64,000 nt of DNA from Nonomuraea gerenzanensis. GTDB lineage: Bacteria > Actinomycetota > Actinomycetes > Streptosporangiales > Streptosporangiaceae. The translations under genes and the position numbers were made by a program. How positions within the stretch are numbered: the stretch's first letter is position 1; every line of letters begins with the position of its first letter. The notes under the pieces are model-generated. The model saw only the letters and a program-made list of their open reading frames with translations, made no database searches and had not been told where the DNA came from. Positions 1-8,811 of the stretch are shown in pieces. Location: the NCBI RefSeq assembly GCF_020215645.1, contig NZ_CP084058.1, positions 10,904,501-10,968,500 of the forward strand, given 5' to 3'.

Positions 1-523
1 AGAGCAGCACGTTCGTCCACTCGCGCAGCCGGCGGCGCTCCTCCTCCGGTACGCCGAACAGCTCGCAGATCACGGCGATGGGCAGCGGCTCGCTGAAGTA
101 CCGGACGAGGTCCACCTCCTCGCCCGCGCCCGCCATCCGGTCGAGCAGCCCGTCGGTGAGCTCCTGGATGCGCGGCGCCATGGCCGCCACCCGGGCGGGT
201 GTGAAGGCCCGGTTGACCAGGCCGCGCAGCCGGCGGTGGTCGTCGCCGTCCTTGGTCAGCAGGTGATCGCCCTGCACGAGCTGGCGGAGCGGCCAGTCAG
301 GGGGGATGGTGCCGTCGTGCAGCGCGGGGCAGTTGCCGGCGTTCTTGCTGTACAGGGTGCCGTCGTTGAGCAGCACCTCGCTGACGCTCTCGTACGAGCA
401 CACCATCCAGGCGTTGACCTTGCCCGGCAGCTCGATCGGAACGACAGGCCCGCCTACGTCCCTGAACCGGCGGACGGTCTGTGACGTTCGCTCGCCAGGG
501 GCCGGAATCGGCAGAGGTTCCAT
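1..523 (-). CDS. Cytochrome P450, N-terminal part (3' end outside window)
   Basis: The reverse strand reads open from an ATG at 523, preceded by GGGAG seven bases upstream, to the window edge, giving about 174 residues. The sequence starts MEPLPIPAPGERT and has DGDDHRRLRGLVNRAFT, the helix-C region of actinobacterial P450s (HxxxR contacts a haem propionate). It also has the DRM...EEVDLV and ICELFGVP segments usual for CYP105/107-type enzymes. The I-helix AGxxT and the haem-Cys loop lie beyond the window. These are soluble monooxygenases usually fed by ferredoxin. The substrate is unknown. The divergent MFS exporter 150 bp away could be functionally linked. Confidence 0.9.
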   Translation of the reverse strand, partial: MEPLPIPAPGERTSQTVRRFRDVGGPVVPIELPGKVNAWMVCSYESVSEVLLNDGTLYSKNAGNCPALHDGTIPPDWPLRQLVQGDHLLTKDGDDHRRLRGLVNRAFTPARVAAMAPRIQELTDGLLDRMAGAGEEVDLVRYFSEPLPIAVICELFGVPEEERRRLREWTNVLL

Positions 524-674
524 GCGCAGTCTCCCGTGTCGGAGGGACTTCAACTGTCCGCTCTGCCAACGACCCCGGCCATACCGCTGCGTGGTCATGT
601 CACCACGCAGTCGGCGACACCTGCCGCCGTGGCTACAAATCGCTACGGAACGACTTCAACCAGGGGGCCGGACG

Positions 675-1979
675 ATGGAGGATGATGTCCGGATGATCTC
701 CCCCAGCCTGTTACGTCCCCGGCGGCTGCCGCTCTTCGCCCTGGCCGTCGCCCTTCTCGCCTTCTGCCTGACGCTGAGCACTCCGTCCCTGTTCCGGATG
801 CAGGAGCTGTCGATGGGCGCGTACATGCTGCGCGGCGGCGCGGTGTTCCTCGCGGCCGTGGTGCTGGCGCCGCTGCTGGGGGTGCTCGTGGACCGGGCGC
901 GTGGCCGCCGTGGCGTGCAGGTGGCGCTGGCGCTGGTGAGCGCGGGGGCCATCGCGATCGCGTACGGGGCGGCGCAGGGCCCGGGTGCGGTGGGCGCCCC
1001 GGTCGTCACGGCCATGATGATGACGATGTCCGCCATGGCGACCCTGGCGCCGGTCGGTCAGGACGCCTTCCTGCCGTCGGTCGTCGGCCGCGAGCGCCTG
1101 GTGCCCGCGAACGCCGTGCTGTGCGTGCTGCCGCAGCTCGTCATGCTGGTGGGCGGGGCCGCGCTGTCCTGGACCGGCCTCGACGGGCCGGCAGTCGGCG
1201 TCGTCATCGGCGTGCCGGCGCTCTGCGCGGCGGTGGCCTTCCGTGGGGTCGAGGCTGCCGAGGAGCCGCCGCCGCCCAGGGCCGGGCTCTGGCGGGAGGT
1301 GGTGGAGGGCGTGCGCTTCACCTTCCGCGAGCCGGTGCTGCGGGCGATCGCCCTGTTCCTCGTCGCGACGAGTCTCATCGACGGGTTCGTCGGTGACATG
1401 ACGGGGGCGGCGCGCGGCCCGCTGCTCGACGCCGACACGACGGGCGGGGGGCTCTCGCTGGCCGTCACGGCCTCCGCCTACGGCGCGAGCTTTCTGGGGC
1501 CGCTGGTGGCCGTGCTCCTGTACCGCCGGCTCGGCGCCTACCGCCTGGCCGTGGTCGCCCTGTTGACGAGCCAGCCGTTCATCCTGCTGCTCGCCCTGTC
1601 CGGCGTGCCCGGTGGCTGGTTGTGGTACACGATCGGCGATCTCGTCCCGACGGCGGGCACGATCGTCGCCGGGATCGCGCTGCTCAGCCACCGCCAGGCG
1701 ATCACGCCCGACCGGCTGCTCGGCCGCGTCGGCGGCACGCTGATCGCCGTGACCACGCTGAGCGAGACCGTGGGGAGCCCGTTGGTGGGCCTGCCCGGTG
1801 AGTGGCTCGCCGACCTCGCCGACGACGCCTCGTCGCCGCCGGCGCTGCTGCCCGGCCTGGGCCTGGCCACGGCGTTGGCCCTGGCCGCCGCCGTCCCGCT
1901 GCTGCGCGGGCGTCGGCGCGGCGAGGACGAAACCGGCGCGGCCGACGACCCTGCGGGCGCGACGCCGGCGCGGCCGTAG
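675..1979 (+). CDS. MFS transporter (drug/macrolide-efflux-like)
   Basis: This 434-residue integral membrane protein has about twelve hydrophobic segments, beginning with LFALAVALLAFCLTL near residue 20. The short charged loop DRARGRRG between helices 2 and 3 matches the MFS A-motif position. Loops are short and the C-terminal tail is Arg/Glu-rich. ATG 675 is preferred because it follows a GGGGG stretch; an in-frame ATG at 693 is an alternative. It probably exports a small molecule with proton antiport. It is transcribed divergently from the P450. Confidence 0.75.
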   Translation: MEDDVRMISPSLLRPRRLPLFALAVALLAFCLTLSTPSLFRMQELSMGAYMLRGGAVFLAAVVLAPLLGVLVDRARGRRGVQVALALVSAGAIAIAYGAAQGPGAVGAPVVTAMMMTMSAMATLAPVGQDAFLPSVVGRERLVPANAVLCVLPQLVMLVGGAALSWTGLDGPAVGVVIGVPALCAAVAFRGVEAAEEPPPPRAGLWREVVEGVRFTFREPVLRAIALFLVATSLIDGFVGDMTGAARGPLLDADTTGGGLSLAVTASAYGASFLGPLVAVLLYRRLGAYRLAVVALLTSQPFILLLALSGVPGGWLWYTIGDLVPTAGTIVAGIALLSHRQAITPDRLLGRVGGTLIAVTTLSETVGSPLVGLPGEWLADLADDASSPPALLPGLGLATALALAAAVPLLRGRRRGEDETGAADDPAGATPARP

Positions 1980-2073
1980 GACCCGCGGGCGCGACGTCAG
2001 CGCAGCCGCAAGATCCGCGGAACACGCGGTCAGCGAGGCGTAGGAGTCACGCGGGCGCGTCAGCGCAGCCGCA
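1951..2073. repeat. Degenerate short repeat between convergent genes
   Basis: The unit GCGGGCGCGACG-(T/C)C..GCGC-(A)GCCG occurs at about 1951-1976, 1984-2010 and, slightly shortened, 2050-2073. It overlaps the 3' ends of both convergent genes (MFS and D-aminoacylase). It looks like slippage-type duplication of a gene end. No function is assigned. Confidence 0.5.
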
Positions 2074-3589
2074 GGACGCGGCCCCTGCGCCCGCCCGTGA
2101 ACTCGCCGGACTCGACCACCACCCGCCCCTCAAGCAGCACGTGCACGATCCCGGACGGCCGGACGGCGGGGACGGCGTAGGTGCCGGCGTGGCCGATGGT
2201 CTCGGGGTCGAACACGCAGATGTCGGCCCACGCCCCCGGCCCCAGCCACCCCCTCCCCCGCAGGCCGAACTGGTCGGCGTTCGCGGAGGTGGCCTTGCGC
2301 ACGGCCTCCTCCCAGGAGATCACCTTCCGCTCCCGCACGTACGTCCCGAAGAAGCGCGGAAAGCACCCCCACGTACGAGGATGCTCCAGCCCGGCGGGAA
2401 GCCCGTTGTCGGAGCCCACGCCGATGAGCGGATCGGCCATGATCTCGGTCAGGTCCTCCTCCGCCTGGAGGAAGGCCACCATCGTGGCGGCCGGGTCGGC
2501 GGCGACCAGCGCGCAGGTGGCGGCCCAGGCGTCCACCTCCAGCTTGCGGGCGATGTCGGCCAGCGAGCGCCCGGTGTAGGACGGCTCGGCGTGCGCGGTG
2601 ACCAGCACCTCGTCCGGCGTGACGTCCTGCCACAGGCCCGCGCCGGTCCCGCCGGCCGCGGCCCGCGCGCGCAGCCGCTCCCGCTCGGCGGGCACCGCCA
2701 GCAGCTCGCGCACCCGGCCGCCGGCCAGCGCCGACGGCGGCAGCAGCGCGGCCAGCACGGTCGAGCCCGCGACGTACGGGTACTGGTCGCCGCGCACGTC
2801 CACACCGCGCACCCGGGCCTCGCGCAGCCGGTCGAGGAGCAGCCGCGCCCGCCCGTGGTTGGCCCGGCCGGCGACCTTGCAGTGCGAGATCTGCAGCCGG
2901 ACGCGGGCCCGCCGCGCCACCTCGACGGCCTCGTCCAGCGCCGCGCCCAGCCCGGCGCCCTCGTCGCGCAGGTGGGTGACGTACGGCACGCCGTACCCGT
3001 GGGCCACGCCGGCCAGCGCCACCAATTCGTCGGTGCCGGCGTAGCCACCCGGCGGGTAGATCAGCCCGCTGGACAGGCCGCACGCGCCCGCCGCGAAGGC
3101 CGCCGTGGCGAGGTCGCACATCCTGACCAGGTCGCCGTCGCGCAGGTGCTCCTCGAACCCGGCCACGGCCGCGCGCAGCGTGGAGTGCCCGATGAGGGTG
3201 GCCATGTGGTTGGTGGGCCCGGCCGAGGTGATCGTCTCCAGATACTCGGCGAACATCCAGTCGGGCACCTCCACGCCCGTCACCTGGGCCAGCGCGGAGG
3301 CGTCGGGCGCGTAGGAGAAGCCGCAGTTGCCGTTGACCTCGGTGGTGACGCCCTGCAGCAGCTTGAACGGCTGCGGCTGCTCCATCAGCGGCACCAGGTC
3401 GGAATGCGCGTGGGCGTCCACGAATCCCGGCGCCACCACCAGCCCCGAGACGTCGATCACCCGCCGGGCGCCGCCGAGCCGCCGCCCCGTCTCCACCACC
3501 CAGCCACCGGAGATGGCGACGTCGCCGACGAATGCCGGGGACCCGAGGCCGTCGTGAACGGTGCCGCCACGAAGGATGAGATCGACCAT
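2060..3589 (-). CDS. N-acyl-D-amino-acid deacylase (D-aminoacylase) family amidohydrolase
   Basis: This 509-residue amidohydrolase-superfamily enzyme is predicted to hydrolyse N-acyl-D-amino acids to a carboxylate and the free D-amino acid. The metal-site pattern is clear: GFVDAHAHSD near residue 65, THLRDEG mid-protein, QISHCK in the next strand, and a late GSDNGLP (the Asp of the TIM barrel). The N-terminal beta-sandwich starts DLILRGGTVHDG. ATG 3589 is chosen; an in-frame GTG at 3598 is possible. It is cytoplasmic, with no signal peptide. It converges on the MFS gene and diverges from the lyase gene. Confidence 0.88.
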   Translation of the reverse strand: MVDLILRGGTVHDGLGSPAFVGDVAISGGWVVETGRRLGGARRVIDVSGLVVAPGFVDAHAHSDLVPLMEQPQPFKLLQGVTTEVNGNCGFSYAPDASALAQVTGVEVPDWMFAEYLETITSAGPTNHMATLIGHSTLRAAVAGFEEHLRDGDLVRMCDLATAAFAAGACGLSSGLIYPPGGYAGTDELVALAGVAHGYGVPYVTHLRDEGAGLGAALDEAVEVARRARVRLQISHCKVAGRANHGRARLLLDRLREARVRGVDVRGDQYPYVAGSTVLAALLPPSALAGGRVRELLAVPAERERLRARAAAGGTGAGLWQDVTPDEVLVTAHAEPSYTGRSLADIARKLEVDAWAATCALVAADPAATMVAFLQAEEDLTEIMADPLIGVGSDNGLPAGLEHPRTWGCFPRFFGTYVRERKVISWEEAVRKATSANADQFGLRGRGWLGPGAWADICVFDPETIGHAGTYAVPAVRPSGIVHVLLEGRVVVESGEFTGGRRGRVLRLR

Positions 3590-3841
3590 GTAACCCACCC
3601 TGCATCGAACGAGTCAATGAATCTTGTCATGTGGTACAACGCCAGGCGCCGGTGGAGGTTCCACGATCGCCCTGACTACTGAGTCAGGAAGCGGCAAGGA
3701 CGCTCTTGCGGACCGGATACAGACTGGCTTTAAATACGCCCTGACGCTGACCCAGCCACCCCTGCCGCCGACGAGGAGCCCCTGTGACCATCCCCGCAGG
3801 TCGGGCATCATTTTCCATCGCCCGCAATCTCCACGCCAGCT

Positions 3842-3855
3842 TGTTAGCGCTATCA
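3842..3855. promoter_or_regulatory. Candidate LacI-family operator 1
   Basis: TGTTAGCGCTATCA is a near-perfect 14-bp palindrome (one mismatch) with the central GCGC typical of LacI/GalR operators before secreted polysaccharide-degrading enzymes in actinomycetes. It sits 75 bp upstream of the rhamnogalacturonan lyase start. Confidence 0.5.
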
Positions 3856-3896
3856 CCACGCATTCCCGCCTCATGAAACTTTCTTTTTTCCCATCG

Positions 3897-3910
3897 GGAA
3901 AGCGCTTACC
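3897..3910. promoter_or_regulatory. Candidate LacI-family operator 2
   Basis: GGAAAGCGCTTACC is a second 14-bp palindrome centred on GC (one mismatch), 20 bp before the lyase start codon. Together with the upstream box it suggests sugar-responsive repression, with the downstream operator close to the transcription start. No LacI gene is present nearby. Confidence 0.5.
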
Positions 3911-3929
3911 GATCGCAAAGGAAACCATC

Positions 3930-5759
3930 ATGCGCTTACATCTCGCCGCCGCGGCCACCGTCCTGGCCCTGGCCGCGATCACGATCCCCACCGCCCCCGC
4001 CCAAGCCGCGCCGCCCACGAAACAGATGGAGGACCTGGACCGAGGGCTCGTCAGCGTACGGTCCGGCTCAGGCAACCTGGTCTCCTGGCGGCTGCTCGGC
4101 ACCGACCCCGACGGCGTCTCCTTCAACCTCTACCGTGGCTCGACCCGGGTCGCCACGGGCCTGACCGGCGCCACCAACCACCTCGACGACGGCGCCGCCG
4201 CCGACGCCTCCTACACCGTGCGCGCCGTCGTGAACGGCGCCGAGCAGGCAGCCTCCCCCGCCTCGCTGCGCTTCACCGGCGGCACGTACCTGGACGTGCC
4301 CATCCAGCCGCCCTCGGGCGGCACCACCCCCGACGGGGTCGCCTACACCTACAGCGCCAACGACGCGAGCGTGGGCGACGTGGACGGCGACGGCCAGTAC
4401 GAGCTCGTGCTGAAGTGGGACCCGTCCAACGCCAAGGACAACTCGCAGTCCGGGTACACCGGCAACGTGTACGTGGACGCGTACCGGCTGAACGGCACCC
4501 GGCTGTGGCGCATCGACCTGGGCCGCAACATCCGCGCCGGCGCGCACTACACGCAGTTCCAGGTCTACGACTACGACGGCGACGGCCGCGCCGAGGTGGC
4601 GATGAAGACCGCCGACGGCACCAGGGACGGCGCCGGCACGGTGATCGGCAGCCCCGGCGCCGACCACCGCAACTCCAGCGGGTACGTGCTCAGCGGTCCC
4701 GAGTACCTGACCATGTTCAACGGCCTGACGGGCGCCGCGATGTCCACGGTCGCCTACGACCCGCCGCGCGGCACGGTCTCCTCGTGGGGCGACAGCTACG
4801 GCAACCGGGTGGACCGGTTCCTGGCGGGGACCGCGTACCTGGACGGGGAGCGTCCCTCACTGATCATGGCGCGCGGCTACTACACCCGCAGCGTCATCGC
4901 CGCCTGGGACTTCCGCAACGGCACGCTCACCAAGCGCTGGACGTTCGACAGCAACTCGGCCGGCTCCCAGTACGCCGGGCAGGGCAGCCACAGCCTGTCC
5001 GTCGGCGACATCGACCAGGACGGCCGGGACGAGATCGTCTACGGCGCCATGGCCGTCAACGACAACGGCACCGGCATGTGGAGCACCCGCACCGGCCACG
5101 GCGACGCCCAGCACCTGGGCGACTTCGACCCGGCCAGGGCCGGCCTGGAGTACTTCAAGGTCAGCGAGTCCAGCTCGCAGCCCAGCTCGCTCTACATCGA
5201 CCCGCGCACCGGCTCGATCCTGTGGTCCACCGCGGCCGGCGCCGACAACGGCCGCGGCGTCGCGGGCGACATCTCGACGGTCCGGGTGGCGAGCGAGTTC
5301 TGGTCCGCCTCCGACACCACCCTGCGCAGCGTCACCGGCAACAGCGCCGGCCGCGAGCCGTCCTCGGTGAACTTCCTCATCTGGTGGGACGCCGACCCCG
5401 TCAGGGAGCTGCTCGACCAGACCAGGATCGACAAGTACGGCACCAGCGCCGACACCCGCCTGCTGACAGCCTCCGGCGTGCACTCCAACAACGGCACCAA
5501 GGCGACCCCGTCGTTGTCGGCCGACCTGTTCGGCGACTGGCGCGAGGAGGTCGTCTGGCCCACCAGCGACAACCGCGCGCTGCGCATCTACGCCACCACC
5601 ACGCCGACGGACCGGCGCATCCACACCCTGATGCACGACCCGCTCTACCGCGTGTCGGTGGCCTGGCAGAACACCGCCTACAACCAGCCCCCGCACACGA
5701 GTTTCTTCCTCGGCGACCGCATGCCGGCCCCGCCGCGGCCGGACATCTACGTGCGCTGA
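3930..5759 (+). CDS. Secreted rhamnogalacturonan lyase (PL11, YesW/YesX-like)
   Basis: This 609-residue protein cleaves the rhamnogalacturonan-I backbone of pectin by beta-elimination. It starts with a Sec signal peptide (MRLHLAAAATVLALAAITIP, then APAQAA). The mature N-terminus has the PL11 hallmark LDRGLVSVRSGSG, followed by a fibronectin-like module. The catalytic beta-propeller carries repeated Ca-binding DxDxDG loops (DVDGDGQYELV, DYDGDGRAEVA, DIDQDGRDEIV). ATG 3930 follows AAAGGA. The length is normal for family 11 without extra modules. Two LacI-like boxes upstream point to induction by pectin sugars. Confidence 0.92.
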   Translation: MRLHLAAAATVLALAAITIPTAPAQAAPPTKQMEDLDRGLVSVRSGSGNLVSWRLLGTDPDGVSFNLYRGSTRVATGLTGATNHLDDGAAADASYTVRAVVNGAEQAASPASLRFTGGTYLDVPIQPPSGGTTPDGVAYTYSANDASVGDVDGDGQYELVLKWDPSNAKDNSQSGYTGNVYVDAYRLNGTRLWRIDLGRNIRAGAHYTQFQVYDYDGDGRAEVAMKTADGTRDGAGTVIGSPGADHRNSSGYVLSGPEYLTMFNGLTGAAMSTVAYDPPRGTVSSWGDSYGNRVDRFLAGTAYLDGERPSLIMARGYYTRSVIAAWDFRNGTLTKRWTFDSNSAGSQYAGQGSHSLSVGDIDQDGRDEIVYGAMAVNDNGTGMWSTRTGHGDAQHLGDFDPARAGLEYFKVSESSSQPSSLYIDPRTGSILWSTAAGADNGRGVAGDISTVRVASEFWSASDTTLRSVTGNSAGREPSSVNFLIWWDADPVRELLDQTRIDKYGTSADTRLLTASGVHSNNGTKATPSLSADLFGDWREEVVWPTSDNRALRIYATTTPTDRRIHTLMHDPLYRVSVAWQNTAYNQPPHTSFFLGDRMPAPPRPDIYVR

Positions 5760-5771
5760 CCTCCGTCCGCC

Positions 5772-6794
5772 TCAGCCGGAACCCCGGGCCCCGGCCACCA
5801 TGCCGAGGGCCCGGGGGAACCCGCCGAGGCGGCCGGACAGCGCCTCCAGCACGGCCGGCAGCAGGGCCGGCGGGATGTCGCGCGCCGTGAGCACGCTCCG
5901 CATCCAGCCCACGAAGGCGGAGAAGAGCTCGGGGTCGTCCACGTACAGCGCGGCCCGCAGGAAGTCGACGAGGTAGGCCACCTCCTCCGCGAGCTGCCAG
6001 AGCTGCTGCTCGGTACAGCCCGCCAGCTCCGGCCCGCGCCCCAGCTCCTCGATGATGCCGCCCACCAGGTCTCCGGCGGAGCGGGTCAGCTCGGTGTACT
6101 CCCGGTCGGCCAGCAGTCGGGGCTCCTCGCCGGAGGCGGTCCGGCGCGGCAGCGGCCCGGCCGCCAGGAGGTCGGCGGCGGCCCTGGCGTCCGGCGCCCA
6201 GGCGTCGGCGCCGAGCAGGCGGGCGTAGCGACCGTCGGGGCCGAAGGCGGCGCCGCCGACCACGACCGGCTTGCCCGCCGCCTGGCAGGCGGTGATCGCC
6301 GTGTGCGCGGCCGGCAGCCTGATCGCCAGCGAGCTGGACAGCGCGACCGCGTCCGGGTTCGTCAGGTGCAGGTGCGCGACCAGGTGCGGCGTGGGGACCT
6401 GCGCGCCCAGGTAGTCGACCTGCCAGCCGCGCACCTGCAGCACCTCGGCCAGCAGCCGCGCGGGGAACGCGTGCCACTCGCCGTCGATGCACGCCACCAT
6501 GATCCGCCCCCTGCTCGCCGCCGGGTCGTCCCGCCGGGGCAGGCGGTGGGCCAGGGCCGAGAGCACCCGCTCGTTGAGCGCGGTGGCGGAGTGCTCCTGG
6601 GCGACCGAGAGGTGGTTGGCGGCCCACTCGTGGCCGACGCGGGCCTGCACGGCGGCCACGACGTCCAGCAGCAGGGTCTCCATGGGCAGGCCGGCGTCGA
6701 GCGCGGCCATCGCCACGCCGGTCGCGGCGTGCTCGTCGCCGGCCCTCGCCGCCGCCCACAGCGCCTCGGTCCACTGCTCGGCCTCGCCCGTCAT
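5772..6794 (-). CDS. Cobalamin (B12)-binding sensor/regulatory protein
   Basis: This is a 340-residue protein. Residues 1-90 resemble the helical cap (B12-binding type 2). Residues 90-215 resemble the Rossmann-type B12 domain: IMVACIDGEWHAFPARL carries the E-x-H element in which the His could be the lower axial ligand, followed by VDYLGAQVPTPHLV and the VVVGGAAFG loop. The C-terminal 110 residues are helical and unassigned. ATG 6794 overlaps the stop of the upstream phosphatase gene (ATGA), so the two are translationally coupled. A light- or cobalamin-responsive partner-switching role is inferred. There is no catalytic methyltransferase domain. Confidence 0.75.
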   Translation of the reverse strand: MTGEAEQWTEALWAAARAGDEHAATGVAMAALDAGLPMETLLLDVVAAVQARVGHEWAANHLSVAQEHSATALNERVLSALAHRLPRRDDPAASRGRIMVACIDGEWHAFPARLLAEVLQVRGWQVDYLGAQVPTPHLVAHLHLTNPDAVALSSSLAIRLPAAHTAITACQAAGKPVVVGGAAFGPDGRYARLLGADAWAPDARAAADLLAAGPLPRRTASGEEPRLLADREYTELTRSAGDLVGGIIEELGRGPELAGCTEQQLWQLAEEVAYLVDFLRAALYVDDPELFSAFVGWMRSVLTARDIPPALLPAVLEALSGRLGGFPRALGMVAGARGSG

Positions 6795-8344
6795 GGGTGC
6801 TCCCGCCCTGCCGTACGCGGGGCCGAGATGGCCACGACCGCCATGTCGTCGTGCTCGCCGTCGCCGACCCACTCCGAGGCCAGCATCTGCACCCGCTCCG
6901 CCAGCGCCTCGGGCGGCATGCCGGCGCACTGCGTGAGCTGCAGGCTCAGCCGCTCCTCACCGAAGAACTCGTGCCCGAGCGGGCCGCCCCTGGCCTCGAT
7001 GATGCCGTCGCTGTAGAGCAGGCAGGTCTCGCCGGGCTCCAGCACCACCGAGTCGGTGACGCTGGTGATCTCGTCCAGCGCTCCGATCAGCGTGCCGACG
7101 GCCGGGACCGCCTCCACCCGGCCGTCGTTGCGCATGATCAGCGGCGCCGGGTGCCCGGCGCTGGTCAGCCGCAGCGCCACCCGCGAGCCGCGCTGCTGGA
7201 ACGAGGCCAGCACGAGCGTGACGTAACGGGTGGGGTCGCCGTCGGTGACGAGCACCCCGTTGAGCAGCTCCAGCACGCGATGGTGGTCGTCGGCCAGCGG
7301 CAGCAGGGCACGCAGGGTGTTGCGGATCCTGCCGGTGAGCACGGCGGCCTCCAGCCCCTTGCCCGCCACGTCGCCGAGCACCACCAGCGACTCCCGTCCC
7401 GAGCCCGCCAGGGGGTAGACGTCGTAGAAGTCGCCGCCGACCCGCTCGCTGGGGCCCGCCGGCCGGTAGCGCGCGGCCAGCTCCACCCCGTCGAGAGTGG
7501 GCGTGGGCGGGGGCAGCAGCTCGGCCATCAGGGTCTCGGTGATGAGCGACTGCTCGACGTACAGGCGGGCCACCGCGATCGCGGAGCCCGCCCACTGGGC
7601 GAACAGCCGCACGAAGAGCCGCTCGTCGGCGGAGAAGCCGGCCTGCGCGCGGCGCAGCAGCACCAGCGCGCCCGCGGGCAGCCCGTGGCCGGGCAGGGCG
7701 ATGATCGCCACGGAGCCCACCTCTGCGGGCCCGTCGCGCAGCACCCAGCCGGGGGCCTCCTCCGGGTCCACCCAGTGGGTGGGCACCGGCGGGAAGCCCT
7801 GCAGCGCCTCCGACAGGCCGGGCAGCGTGGCCGGGTCGATGGCCGCGTCCTGCCTGACCGCCTCGCCGCCGCAGGCGCAGCGGGCGATCGCGTACCGGCG
7901 GCCCGGGCGCGGCAGGACGACCAGCACGGCGTCGGCAAGGCGGCGGGCGGCCAGGCAGGCGGTCAGCTCCACGCAGCGGTCGAGGTTCAGCGAGGGCAGC
8001 AGCTCGTTGGAGGCCTCGGCCATGAACAGCGTCCATCCGCGCAGCGCGTCCAGCGCGTGCTGCCTGCCGGTCACGTCGATGAGCCACCAGATGATCCGGT
8101 CGCCCTCCGCGTACACGGCGTGCGCCTGGTACACGCGGTCGCCGATCTCGCCGTAGGCCTCGGTGCCGCCGGAGCAGCCGAAGTGCGCCCGCGACAGCCA
8201 GCCGGGGGCCGCGTGCTCCAGCAGCTCGCCGGTGGCCAGGCCGGGGAGCAGCGACCTGGCCTGCTTGTTCGCCTGCTCGACGACTCCCGTGGTGCTGACC
8301 GCCAGCATCGGGTACGCCGCGTCCTCCCCCACCATCCCGACCAT
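6791..8344 (-). CDS. PAS-GAF-PP2C (SpoIIE-type) protein phosphatase
   Basis: This 517-residue protein has a PAS-like domain (about 1-115), a GAF-like domain (about 125-275) and a PPM/SpoIIE-type serine phosphatase domain (about 290-510). The phosphatase domain shows VGGDFYDVYPL, GDVAGKGLEAAV and the C-terminal GEHDDMAVVAI metal-binding motifs. Such enzymes dephosphorylate anti-sigma antagonists in partner-switching circuits. It is coupled by ATGA to the B12-binding protein, which may supply the signal. The start is ATG 8344 or in-frame ATG 8335; neither has a strong ribosome site. Confidence 0.85.
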   Translation of the reverse strand: MVGMVGEDAAYPMLAVSTTGVVEQANKQARSLLPGLATGELLEHAAPGWLSRAHFGCSGGTEAYGEIGDRVYQAHAVYAEGDRIIWWLIDVTGRQHALDALRGWTLFMAEASNELLPSLNLDRCVELTACLAARRLADAVLVVLPRPGRRYAIARCACGGEAVRQDAAIDPATLPGLSEALQGFPPVPTHWVDPEEAPGWVLRDGPAEVGSVAIIALPGHGLPAGALVLLRRAQAGFSADERLFVRLFAQWAGSAIAVARLYVEQSLITETLMAELLPPPTPTLDGVELAARYRPAGPSERVGGDFYDVYPLAGSGRESLVVLGDVAGKGLEAAVLTGRIRNTLRALLPLADDHHRVLELLNGVLVTDGDPTRYVTLVLASFQQRGSRVALRLTSAGHPAPLIMRNDGRVEAVPAVGTLIGALDEITSVTDSVVLEPGETCLLYSDGIIEARGGPLGHEFFGEERLSLQLTQCAGMPPEALAERVQMLASEWVGDGEHDDMAVVAISAPRTAGREHP

Positions 8345-8552
8345 GGCACCATCCCGCGAGACCCCCAGGACTGCTCACGCTACCGCCGGTGCACGGGGGC
8401 TCTCGTTCCGCCATATCGCTTCTTTGCAGGATCTTTCACTCGGGTGACGCGGGCGGCGCAGGCCGTACCGATCAGGAGCAGCACGGCGGCGGCGCCCACC
8501 ACCCCGATGCAGGCCGCTCGCGGAGGTGGGCGCGGCGAAGTAGACGCTGCCC
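8345..8552. other. Intergenic remnant sequence
   Basis: No intact gene is visible. On the minus strand at about 8435-8525 one frame reads AACIGVVGAAAVLLLIGTA, like the C-terminal helix of a small membrane protein, without a start upstream. I read it as decayed DNA next to the AraC fragment. Confidence 0.3.
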
Positions 8553-8741
8553 ATGCCGGTGAGCCGCTACCGCAACCGCGTGCGGGTCAGCCGCGCGCCG
8601 GCCCGCCTGGAGCAGGGCGAGACGGACCTGGCCGCGCTCGCGTCCGGCCTGGGCTTCAGCGACCAGGCGCACCTGACCCGGGTGATGCGGGCCGAGCTGG
8701 GGCACACGCCCGGCCGGGTGCGTGCTCTGCTCGCGTCCTGA
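8553..8741 (+). pseudogene. AraC-family regulator, C-terminal HTH fragment
   Basis: The 62-residue frame contains the second half of an AraC/XylS DNA-binding domain: DLAALASGLGFSDQAHLTRV, then RAELGHTPGRVRALL. The N-terminal sensor domain and the first HTH are missing, and preceding sequence does not continue the family. A truncated, probably non-functional remnant is more likely than a stand-alone protein. Confidence 0.6.
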
Positions 8742-8811
8742 ATGCGCTGTAATCCGAATCGGCCCGCCAACCGGTAGTCATCACCGGACGACGACGAGAC
8801 GGAGATGACGG

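Noticed and set aside
1802..3682. 626-codon open frame on the plus strand opposite the D-aminoacylase
   Set aside because: Antisense shadow caused by high-GC codon bias; Arg/Pro/Gly/His-rich with no domain, and the minus strand has a complete enzyme.
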